The notes beneath the pieces were generated by a model. It was not told where the DNA came from. It worked only from the letters and a program-made list of their open reading frames with translations, and did no database searches. The translations under genes were made by a program, and so were the position numbers. DNA of 18,318 nucleotides from Thoreauomyces humboldtii (Eukaryota; Chytridiomycota; Chytridiomycetes; Spizellomycetales; Powellomycetaceae): contig JADGJA010000448.1 in the NCBI GenBank assembly GCA_027596035.1, forward strand, positions 1 to 18,318. Reading direction: 5' to 3'. How positions within the stretch are numbered: position 1 is the first letter of the stretch; each line of letters opens with the position of its first letter. Shown here piece after piece: positions 10,330-18,318 of the stretch.

Positions 10330-11642
10330 TCACATACTTTGCGGGAAATCTATCCCATAATGAGATTGAAGGTAATCGATGACTCCAGGGCCGCTTGACA
10401 GGATATTGAACGTCTTCTTTTCTGTACCGCAGCAAGAACCAATATCTTCAGTAACCCCTATTGAAAAGATTTTAAAGAAGCTTCTTCCATACCTGCACGA
10501 CTCATTGAGCTCTCAAGCATGTACATCAAGTGATGGTGGAAAATGAAGTGTGTTGACCCATAGGCAGTGCTGAGTCGGACAAACTTTTGCACGCATTCGA
10601 TAGGTGTGTGCTTGTAGCCGGCAAAGAGAGCTGTGTAAATGAGTGACTTCAATAAGGGTTTCTACACAACGCCGTTACATGTTTGTTAGCATATCTCACC
10701 GGGATTTTCGAGTAGGCCCCTCGCGGCCATCACACCGTCTGCCCTAGTGTGCTCCACAATTCTGTCCGCATCCTCCAAAGAAAACACGTCTCCGTTGGCA
10801 AATATCGGAACCGTAGCATCTTCCTTCACAATCTTGATTGCATCCAAATCCACGGGTTCCGAGGACTTTTGCCGCCTCGTGCGTCCGTGCACCGTGATCC
10901 AGTCCACGCCCACGCTTTCCGCCCTTTTGACAAATTCGATCGTTTTCCGAATGTCTGGATGCACCCGGATCTTGATGGAAACGGGAAAGTGCTCTCCGTC
11001 GGCCATCCTGACCCCTGAAGTCCGAGCTTTGACTTGCCGCACCATATCCCGCACCAGTTCCGGCTCTTCCATGAGAGCCGCACCAATCTTTTCCTTCGCT
11101 GCCCATCCTTGTGGACATCCACAGTTCAGGTCCACGCCATTAGCGTACGGTGACGCCAGCTCTGCAGCGTCCGCTAGATCCACAGGTGACGAGGCAGCGA
11201 ACTGAACGATGACTGGCTCATCACGGTGGTTCGTCCGGAATTCCATGTCACGAGAGATTTTGGAATGTTTGTAAACGTCAGCAAGGATCATTGGTGTATA
11301 TGCAAGGTCCACGCCGTAACTGAGATACCACGAGCGGAAAGTGAGTAAGCCACAGGCTCGTTAGAGGCTAACGTTAAGCACATTCCCGTTACCTACTTAC
11401 TTCCGAACTAGTTCGCGAAACGGCAACTTGCTGTACCGTACCATAGGAGCGCATATCGTCAAATAATCTCGCTCTCCTCGGTGACGTGCTTCTTTAATCA
11501 GGGTTATTGCCGACTTTCTGGCCGGAAGACCACTTTCGCTTCGGTCGTGTTGAAAGCCCACGTTTTCCATGTTGGGAGCCTCATCTCCGTTGACGTCCTC
11601 GCGGGTATAGTGCAGATCCGGAAGAGGTTTGTGAACGCTCAT
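10330..11642 (-). CDS. DUS4: tRNA-dihydrouridine(20a/20b) synthase, DUS4 type
   Basis: FMN enzyme that reduces uridine 20a/20b in the tRNA D-loop with NAD(P)H. Exons 11642-11401, 11319-10700, 10630-10493 and 10421-10330 (1092 nt, 363 residues) join in phase; the introns are 81, 69 and 71 nt, with CTAAC in the second. Motifs in order: APMVRYSKLPFRELVR near 66-80 (start of the TIM barrel, flavin side), YTPMI near 88-92, VIVQFA near 117, NCGCPQ at 146-151 with the expected catalytic Cys149 before the proline, SIKIRVHPD, WITVHGRTRRQ, IFANGDV and DGVMAARGLLENPALF (phosphate-binding loop). The helical end has HHHLMYMLE and VIDYLQSHYG. The short FAGYKHTP stretch, HHHLMYM and the size favour DUS4 over DUS1, DUS2 or DUS3; there is no zinc finger or double-stranded RNA-binding domain. 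The first intron splits RELVR from NYGVD. The gene looks intact. Confidence 0.95.
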
Positions 11643-12497
11643 GCTTTCTTCGAAGCTTCACAAAATTGCAGGGTTAGAAGCTTGTACATAAGCGCTTGGC
11701 CAAAAAAAAAAAGATGATGAGTCATCTGGTGCGACCCAGCCATTTGGGTCCCTCGGCCGGCCATTCTGAGGAGGCAGACATGAGGCTGTTATACCGTGCA
11801 GAGCATTCGAAGAACCTTCTGCTCCTCTGCTTGCACGAGGTCGGCTGAAAGCGCAAGCCGTCCTTCCAATGCATCAGCAAACTTGTCAGATGGAAGATGG
11901 AAGTTCCGTGGACGGAACTGGCTGCAGGCGTCGATCGGTCTGCTATGTCTATTGGTAACGTTTTGCCCACATAACCGGGGTTGAACGTTTTGCGAGGGAA
12001 AGCTGGCGTTTTCGCTGGATCTTTCTGACTCCGATGACCTATGAGCTATCGAAATAGCGCAAAGAGCTCCCGGTCCTATTTCTGACCGTCGCAAACGCTT
12101 ATATCTCCGGGAGCGAGGATCGTATCAAAGGAATCAGCCTGCTGCTGGGAGCTGCATCCCTCCGTCTCCTGCATGTCCCCGGCTCCGAACGCCCTGCTTA
12201 CATGTTGCATCCAGGAGGGGAATTTCCCAGGACAAGGAACACACCTTTCTTTGCCGAGTTCCCTCATCCTTCCTGTGAGCTCTGTCTGGCGTTTTTTCGG
12301 TCGTAGGCGACTCGATCTTTGGGCTTTCTGGCAACGGCACTCGGCAACTGGACAGCTTCGTGACAGCTAGTAGCGAAGTGCGCCATTCCGTCCACGGGAC
12401 TTCGTGCATACTTGGCCGTCATCAAAAACGAGGATCTTTTCTTTCTGAGTCTTGAGCCTCTGTGTTATCTCGCTGATCGGAGCGACTTCCTATTGTT
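11643..12497. other. Divergent spacer, DUS4 / CCDC81-like, with possible unassigned small gene
   Basis: About 855 bases between divergent start codons. Both promoters should be here, but no TATA box stands out. Several minus-strand frames look partly protein-like: one from an ATG near 12391 (MAHFATSCHEAVQL), a middle piece near 12010-11950 (KTFNPGYVGKTLPID), and a piece ending at a TAA at 11789 (FHLPSDKFADALEGRLALSA). A GT-AG pair that could be an intron (GTGTGT to AAGCAG, about 51 nt) lies near 12192-12242. I could not join the pieces into one convincing spliced frame and recognise no family. A run of ten or more A residues lies near 11702-11712. Confidence 0.3.
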
Positions 12498-15310
12498 ATG
12501 GATCGATTCGGGCTTGAAAGCATCGTCCGGGTGGTGTGCGAAGTAATCCCGAGAGCCAGACGTTTCTCGACCTTATCGGACCTCGGTGAGTACAAAACCA
12601 ATTGTACAAATCCCCAAGTAATAGTTCTCAAATAGCAGGAACACTCCTTCGCTTTAGAGCTGATCGGACTTTGGAAGGATCTCACGGGATATGTCGAAAC
12701 TACGCTGGTCGGAAGGGGCAGTCGACAGCAGGTAGCTTGTCGACGAACCCGCTGAGAACATGACGGAGCCAGTGTTGAGGCTCTCGATTTGCAGGCAGTT
12801 GTATTTCCGGGGTTCGGATCGTTCTACATCAGAAAAGCTCCCACCCGTGGTGGCAACACCAACACCAACAGCGACTCCCCACCGACATACACACCGATTT
12901 TCGTGGCATCCCGAGGATGGGGAAAAGTTCCTGGTTACACCATCAAACCGCTCCCGGGAATACTTGATGGTTGGTTATCTGCTATATGGCATGTTGTGTG
13001 ATTGGCTATGGTACGGACCCTGATCAAGATGTTGTTCTTTGCAGGAGCATCAGCACCAGATCCGTTTAACTTTTCGGCGGTAGCTTGTCAGGGTGGCATG
13101 CTGAGGGAGACGGTGGAGCTTGGTCTGAAAGACCTCACTCATGCTGTTTTGAGGGTTATCAAACGAGGCGCAACCGTCAGTCTGCCTTTTACTGGCGTAG
13201 GGAGGTTGATATTCCAGGGTGGGAACGTGGGATTCACGTGAGTTTCACGAGGGCAGTGAACCCTGAAGCGAGCTGTGCTTAACTTTGACTCTGCTCTGTT
13301 AGGTTTTCAACGGAGTTTGTTGCAAAGCTGAATCGTGTGGTGGACGCGCATGTTGATGGATTGTTGCCGACCGAAAAGCCTTCGGTGCCCGCTCCAGCAT
13401 CGTAAGGACAACTGTGATTCAATTTTACAAGCTCGATTGACTAAACTTTGTGCAGTGAACACGCTGTTAAGCTGTCTACTGCCGCTGAAGCTCTACCGAT
13501 ACAGGTCGAACATCCAAACGGACACGACACTCCCTCTCCCCGTACCCCATCCCCTCCAGCTAAGCCCGACGTCACCAAAGCTTCACCACCTGCTTTGCTT
13601 GATTTTGTACCAGAAGTCACCACAATACCCGAGATAAGCGATGTTGAGGCAGCACCAGAGATAGGTAGTCAAGCAGACGCGAATGCTTCAACAACAGAGC
13701 CGCCTGGTACGCCGGATGAAGTCCTCGATCCGGTCTTCAGCCCTACGGGCACAAAACCGCGGATAGTAGTGATCGGGGATGGGCCAACCACGCCGGCCCA
13801 GGCATACCGAAAGCTCTTGTACATCGGCAAGCAAGACCAGTGCTCGCTCGAGTTCACGATCACATCAGGTGCGTTGCGTACGATTTGATTGACGCAAGAG
13901 AATTGGCATTCATACCGCCTGTATCGTAGTGGGAACACACTGCCACGCACATTCGGGCGATCGACAATGGAGCGACGCTCAGTGCCCGATCTGCCGAAAT
14001 CGCAAGATGCCTTCGCTTGAGCTTCGAAGTCACAAAGCCAGGAAGGAGAAGGAGCAGGATAAGTTACTTTTGCAGCTGTCGCTTGACTTGGACCAAGAGT
14101 TCTTGCTGAAGGCCAAGGTAGGCCATGTTCAATCAGACATCGCTAGAAGTCAGCTCACTGGTATGATAGTCCAAGGAACGTGCAAAGATGGCCATCGCTT
14201 TGAACGACGCGGAGTACAACCGCGCAAAAGCAAGCGAGCAGGTAACGGCTGCCGTTCGCGACCATGCTGTTTTGTCCTGACACACTTATATGCACGTGCT
14301 TTTTTTTTAAAAAAGGATGGGTTGCGCCGGAATCGAAGTACGTTCCCAGTGGGCAACATGTTTGAAGACCGGGATCAGGGTCCAGATCCAGTGACTGCGG
14401 GGCAGCAGCTGGCCAGCGGTTTGCAGGAGCAAGTGAGAAATTCCAGAGACATGGAGGCAATGGAGGGCATGAGATTTAACCAGCAAACTTATGTACGCGG
14501 TCTAGATCGCAGCGCGCCAGATCCGCAAAGCACAGGATCGTCTTCAGAGCAAGTACGAGAACGGAGTGCTCAACCAACGACTAACCGAAGAGTTGAGTTT
14601 CGTTCACTTAACCAGTGACTAGAATCCTGCTGACACTTTTACTACGAGTAGTCTCAAGAAAGCTGAAATCGAAGCGCATATTGAAAAACTCCGGAAACGT
14701 ACTCAACAGCACGAAATGCTCGCGGAACAGATGCGAATCCAAAAGGCCACGTCTGCAGCGGAGAACGTGGCACGGGCGGGGAGCACAACAGGGATCGGCG
14801 AGACCGACGGAGCACCGAATCCGTTCGCGAGGAGCGAGAATCTCATGCTCTTATATCAGAAACAAAAGGCAAAGCAGCTATACCAGGAGCAGCTAGCGAT
14901 AGTGAAGCAGAAGAGGGAGCACGAGATGAGGTTGGCTGATATGGAAAGGTTAAGTGCTGCAAGAAAGCTGCAGGCGTCTGCTCAAGAGTAGGTTCCTGTC
15001 AAGTTGAAGCGCGTCGTTGAAAAAGTGCTCATCTGAACCTCCTTGCAGACTGTCTTACGACCTGCGCAACACGGCGTATCAAAAGAACGAGACTCGGCGA
15101 TCTCTCGAGCACTACTGGGACCAGCAAATAGCTCTCAAGCGAAAGCTTAGATCGCAGGTCACTGCTTCTATCTGCTAGAGCTTTTGCTTTTGGAATGAAT
15201 AGACCCATTACAAATACCACCAAGCCGGCGCTGCCAACACTTGCAGGTCTTGTGCGCAAGAAGCAGTGAAGGCGGGTCACCAAAAGCTCTTCCGCTATTC
15301 TTTTGCCTGA
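12498..15310 (+). CDS. CCDC81-like protein: tandem HU domains plus coiled coil
   Basis: Thirteen exons in phase: 12498-12585, 12658-12731, 12795-12969, 13045-13237, 13303-13401, 13456-13868, 13930-14117, 14170-14241, 14316-14432, 14506-14591, 14652-14987, 15049-15157, 15203-15310 (2058 nt, 685 residues; human CCDC81 is similar in size). HU domain 1, ~22-112: ELIGLWKDLTGYVETTL, then AVVFPGFGSFYIRK. HU domain 2, ~113-195: LRETVELGLKDLTHAVLRVI and LPFTGVGRLIF. A Ser/Pro/Thr-rich linker follows to ~325. A Cys/His cluster (C352, H353, H355, C366, C369) leads into long coiled coil (LSLDLDQEFLLKAK, then NMFEDRDQGPDPVTAGQQLA, then KAKQLYQEQLAIVKQK). The end has CRSC at 664-667. This order matches CCDC81, a centrosome/cilium family; the role in this organism is inferred. 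The weakest joins are intron 1's acceptor, the 45-nt last intron (donor GTCACT) and the acceptor after the A-rich run at 14309-14315. Confidence 0.85.
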
Positions 15311-15802
15311 TCAGACTCTCCAGTGCCGCTTGCTCTATGTTTCCCCGGTGTTCTTTGGAATGTCCCGCCACCGGAGCCTTTTACGGCTGTCCAAACGTGT
15401 GCAAGCGAAAGCCGACCGGACGCGGCCTGAACAGGAATGTCAGTGATGGTACTAGTTGCTGACTCGTGAACCTGCCGCTTTAGGTATAGCATAGGTCACT
15501 TGCCTGCTCCGTTGTCGTCGTGCTCCACCATACCTGCCATGACATCTACTGTATAGATGTGCCGCGAACGAGCCAGGGACGAACCGGTGGCTATGCAACT
15601 ATATATCCCGATGATGACTCGAGTTCTGTCCGAACAATGGGTGGGGGCGGGGAGAAGAGAATCGGACAACTCCATGGCTGGCCGTAAAGGTCTTGCTCTC
15701 TCCATCTCTCGCAAGGTCAATAGCGATTGCAAGACCCGTGAACTCTCGCCCCGATCGGAACCTGAACCGTACAGCTACGCTTGCGCGTGACATCACCTGA
15801 TC
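15311..15802. other. Spacer upstream of the HP1-like gene
   Basis: About 490 bases between the CCDC81-like stop and the HP1-like start. It should hold the CCDC81 3' UTR and the HP1 promoter. A TATATAT run near 15600-15606 is about 200 bases before the HP1 start codon; it could be a TATA element only if the 5' UTR is long. Short open frames on both strands show no recognisable domain. No AATAAA is seen after the CCDC81 stop. Confidence 0.45.
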
Positions 15803-17388
15803 ATGACCACGGCTCGCGACGATGTCATCAGCAGCGGTGAGGAAGACGAAACTGTGGCCCCTCTCCTGAAGGCCACCCTGGCTCAGGGGAAGGCAGCAAG
15901 CAGCACTACCACCAAGCCGATCTCTTCCTCCCCTACCAAAAACCCTTTCGTCGAGGATGGCTCCCCGGAGGTGATCGAGGTTAACGATGCCGCAGGAACT
16001 CCAGAGAAAGAGAAGGCCGGGGCCGAAGACGATGAAGACGATGATGAAGCAGAGGAGGTATACGAGTTCGAGAAGATTCTCGGTCACCGTCGAACCAAGG
16101 TACTCTTACGGGTGGGGAGCTCGCGTTCGGATTGATTTTGACCGGCTTGTCGCTTGTAATAGGGAAAGGATTACTTTTTCATCAAATGGAAGGGATACCC
16201 GTCGGAGCAAAACACATGGGAACCTGCTGAGCACATCGGCGAGAAGGAGCTCATAGATGAGTTCTGGGCCGAAAACCCTCCCAAGAAGAATGCTTCGGCC
16301 AAGAAAGTTCGAGAGAAACCGGCGCGGCCGGCTCACCGCCCTGCACGAGCTGCTTCGGGCGTTAGCGCAGTATTCACCGTGGACTCGGATCCGGAAGAGG
16401 CTGTCACAGCGGAGAAACCCGACCGGAATTCCGCGAAGAAGCGCGCTAGATCCCCGTCGTCTCCGCCTGCCCGCGCAAGTACGCGGAAGTTGCAACGAAA
16501 GAGCCAATCGGTCACGCGCAGCGAAGATGAGGAGGTTCCCGTTGAAAACCGTGAAGCAGGTTAGTACACGCAACCGCCACTGGATGTTTGTGCAGTTTCA
16601 AATTCAACATGATCTTGGTGCCCCATTTAGATGATTCGGACGAAGACATCGTAACTCACGACAAAATGCCTCATCGTTTCACACTGATGAACTCGTGGGA
16701 AAGTTTGGTCAAGGACGTTACAAATATTGAAATCAGTCCGGTCGATGAGAATGCCCTCTTGGTTTTTTTGGAGTGGAAAAATGGCATGCGAAGCTCTCAT
16801 CCCTCACCAACAATCAACCGAAAATGCCCCCAGGCGGTGAGAACGCCTCATAGATTTTTTGTTACCCTTGCGTTCCTTAACCATTCCTACTACCAGATGC
16901 TCCGCTTCTACGAAGCGCACATTCGCTTCTCTCATCCCAACCCTGAGGATGAGATAGAACCCGATGCCGATGTCCCGAAGGACAACGAAGAACCTGGACC
17001 GTCGGCCGACAACGTCGATCAAGCTCTTTCTCCCTCCAAGCCTGCCAACAACCTCGCCCTCACTGGCGAGGGCGACCAAGCTGTGTTGCCGACAGGGCCC
17101 ACAGACAGCCTTGTCTCCCCCGGAACCATCGACCAGGTTCTCTTCCCAGTAGAGTGTCTTGTCTCTACCGGTGAAGTGGACCAAACTCTTTGGCCAGTCG
17201 ACCCGGCGGAGGGCCTCCTCAACCAAGAGCACTCAGTCGACACGATCACGGACACTCTAAGTGTGTTCAAGGAAACCTCGGAGACTGGCGCAAAGCTTGT
17301 CGTAAAGGAAGATCACGTCGAGCAGATGGAGATTGACAGCGCCACTCCCCACCAGTTGGAGGGCGCCGAGGAACACAATTCCTTGTAA
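15803..17388 (+). CDS. HP1/Swi6-type protein: chromodomain and chromoshadow domain
   Basis: Binds methylated H3K9 and dimerises to build heterochromatin in the nucleus (family knowledge). Exons 15803-16099, 16163-16559, 16631-16836 and 16897-17388 (1392 nt, 463 residues), joined in phase by introns of 63, 71 and 60 nt. The N-terminus is acidic (DDEDDDEAEE just before the chromodomain). The chromodomain, ~86-138, reads VYEFEKIL, then DYFFIKWKGY and NTWEPAEHI. The methyl-lysine cage aromatics are all present (Y87, W108, Y111). A basic Ser/Pro-rich hinge, ~139-230, includes SAKKRARSPSSPPARAS. The chromoshadow domain, ~252-312, reads SWESLVKDV, LLVFLEWKNG, KCPQAMLRFYEAHI. Most HP1 proteins end soon after this domain; here about 150 more residues follow, with four degenerate 16-19-residue repeats (340-412) and an acidic end. 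The first intron falls inside the chromodomain. Its stop codon lies in a tandem duplication. Confidence 0.93.
17014..17232 (+). repeat. Coding repeat in HP1-like tail: four (V/I/G)DQ-x-L-x-P units
   Basis: Protein residues 340-412 hold four units: VDQALSPSKPANNLALTGE, GDQAVLPTGPTDSLVSPGT, IDQVLFPVECLVSTGE, VDQTLWPVDPAEGLLNQEH. Three are 19 residues and one is 16. Each starts hydrophobic-or-Gly, Asp, Gln, and has Pro at position 7 and often a Leu-Val/Ala-Ser/Leu-x-Gly end. DNA identity between units is low, so the duplication is old or held at protein level. Function is unknown. Confidence 0.75.
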
Positions 17389-17489
17389 ACCACACCTTTC
17401 CCACCAACCCTTTGTACTTATATGGAGGGCGTCGAGGAACACACTTCCTTGTAAACCACACCTTTCCCACCAACCCTTTGTACTTATAT
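17357..17489 (+). repeat. 66-bp tandem duplication spanning the HP1-like stop codon
   Basis: Copy 1 is 17357-17422 and copy 2 is 17423-17488, with one more matching base. I see only two differences (GCGCCGAGG versus GCGTCGAGG, and CACAATTCC versus CACACTTCC). Each copy contains the last codons of the gene and its TAA (17386-17388 and 17452-17454). Because 66 is a multiple of three, copy 2 stays in the gene's frame, and the 21 codons between the two TAA codons are open. High identity indicates a recent event. Confidence 0.9.
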
Positions 17490-18120
17490 CATCGCTTGTC
17501 GACCCTGGAAGAGATTACCGCACTTGCGAAGAACCAATTCCCTTGGCCCCTGCGCTGGTCGGCCCCTCCAGATTCCTGGGACATGGGTGCGCCGAAAGAA
17601 CGAGCACCGGCGAACTTCTCGTGTTTCCGGCTTGCAAGATTCCTCAGACCGTATACGAGAGTCCTTCCTCTGGCCTGTACAGCCTCCTCGCTCTCCTCAC
17701 TCTCTATGTCACACTGTACCTCCCTGCAAGGATGCTCACGCGAATTGCTCCTGCGCGGAACCCAATGATGAACAACCATGCCCCGGAGAAGTTCAAGAGT
17801 GCCAAACCTGGTCTGGTGGCAGAGTGGGCCAACAGGTACAAATGGTGCGCATCGGTCCTACGGCACTTTCGACAGGCCTTGCCTTTCCTCGCTGCGGCTA
17901 CACTTGCCCTTGCCTTTCCTGCTGGGTTGTCACTTTTCTCGCTGCATGTCTGGAGCGCTCGTCCGGTTGCGAAACCATGTACCGAGTACTGTGTACCTGT
18001 ATGGTGGTGTGTGTTTTCCCAATAGCGATAGGATCCACTGTTCGTGTGCACCGCGCGGTACTGTAGACCTACGAAAAACGAGTTTCTTCTTTTCCGTACT
18101 TTCCGAACGCCAGCATACAG
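17490..18120. other. Spacer with few stop codons in the forward frames
   Basis: About 630 bases between the duplication and the TATA box of the last gene. The HP1 frame itself is open from the second TAA to about 18066, and another forward frame is open from inside the HP1 gene to 18025. Neither shows a known domain, and the translations are rich in Cys, Pro, Ser and Arg like noncoding C-rich DNA. I call no gene but list the oddity in the findings. Most of this is probably the HP1 3' UTR and the upstream region of the secreted-protein gene. Confidence 0.4.
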
Positions 18121-18128
18121 TATAAAAG
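18121..18128 (+). promoter_or_regulatory. TATA box (TATAAAAG) of the secreted-protein gene
   Basis: TATAAAAG is a perfect TATA element 83 bases before the ATG at 18204. Transcription would be expected to start about 30 bases on, near 18150, giving a short 5' UTR of about 50 bases. A strong TATA is typical of tightly regulated or highly expressed genes, which fits a secreted protein. Confidence 0.7.
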
Positions 18129-18203
18129 GACGATGGAGTCGGGCAAAGTCCTTCATGTTTCGTCCCGCTACACTCTACCTCACCGCTCGAAAACTGCCAA
18201 ACA

Positions 18204-18318
18204 ATGCGTTTTTCTATTCTCCTCAGCCTCGCCTGCGCGTCTGTTGCGCTCGCTCAAACCGGTCCCGTGCCGCCCGTTCCCCACCCCATTCCGGCGCCGA
18301 CGCCCAACCCGATCCCTG
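18204..18318 (+). CDS. Secreted proline-rich protein, 5' end only
   Basis: The ATG at 18204 has an A at -3 (AACAATGCG, with stretch ACA before it) and lies behind a TATA box. The first 17 residues, MRFSILLSLACASVALA, are a textbook signal peptide: a basic n-region, a hydrophobic core, and an A-L-A cleavage site before Gln18. The mature part opens with a proline-rich stretch of PVP, PIP and PTP motifs, which may be a linker or a wall-associated region. The 38 visible codons stay open to the window edge. Proline-rich starts of this kind are common in fungal cell-wall and extracellular proteins. The domain that follows is not visible, so no function is assigned. Confidence 0.75.
   Translation, partial: MRFSILLSLACASVALAQTGPVPPVPHPIPAPTPNPIP

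Noticed and set aside
13929..14618. Continuous 229-codon plus-strand frame
   Set aside because: It joins true CCDC81-like exons to intron sequence; phase-consistent splice sites and coiled-coil continuity in other frames give a better model.
17333..18025. 230-codon plus-strand frame starting inside the HP1-like gene
   Set aside because: It starts within a well-supported exon in another frame, gains length from the 66-bp duplication, and has no recognisable domain.

Overview
The window looks like nuclear DNA from a fungus, most likely a zoosporic (chytrid-type) one. Genes are closely packed, coding exons are broken by short GT-AG introns (45-81 nt), and several introns carry CTGAC/CTAAC-like branch motifs. 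Recognisable products are eukaryotic. The clue to a flagellated lineage is a spliced CCDC81-type gene with two HU domains, a family tied to centrosomes and cilia and not expected in yeasts or mushrooms. This placement is inference from gene content; no species is claimed.

Layout, left to right: (1) 1-86, the 3' tail of a plus-strand fasciclin-domain gene. (2) 364-8320, minus strand, the complete catalytic subunit of DNA polymerase epsilon (POL2), 15 exons, 2372 residues. (3) 8727-9862, minus strand, an F-box-like/ankyrin-type protein whose frame changes near its 3' end. (4) 9863-10329, spacer with a 33-bp tandem repeat. (5) 10330-11642, minus strand, DUS4-type tRNA dihydrouridine synthase in four exons. 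(6) 11643-12497, divergent spacer that may hide a small gene. (7) 12498-15310, plus strand, the CCDC81-like gene in 13 exons, 685 residues. (8) 15803-17388, plus strand, an HP1/Swi6-type chromodomain plus chromoshadow protein in four exons, with an unusual repeat-bearing tail and a 66-bp tandem duplication spanning its stop codon. (9) 18204 to the end, plus strand, the 5' end of a secreted, proline-rich protein behind a TATA box.

The genes do not form one pathway. POL2 (leading-strand replication) and the HP1-like protein (heterochromatin) are nuclear, DUS4 modifies tRNA, CCDC81 is a cytoskeletal/centriolar candidate, and the two edge genes are extracellular or cell-surface products. No mobile element, CRISPR array, rRNA or tRNA gene was seen. 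Exon joins were worked out by hand from splice motifs, reading phase and known family motifs; no alignment program was run.
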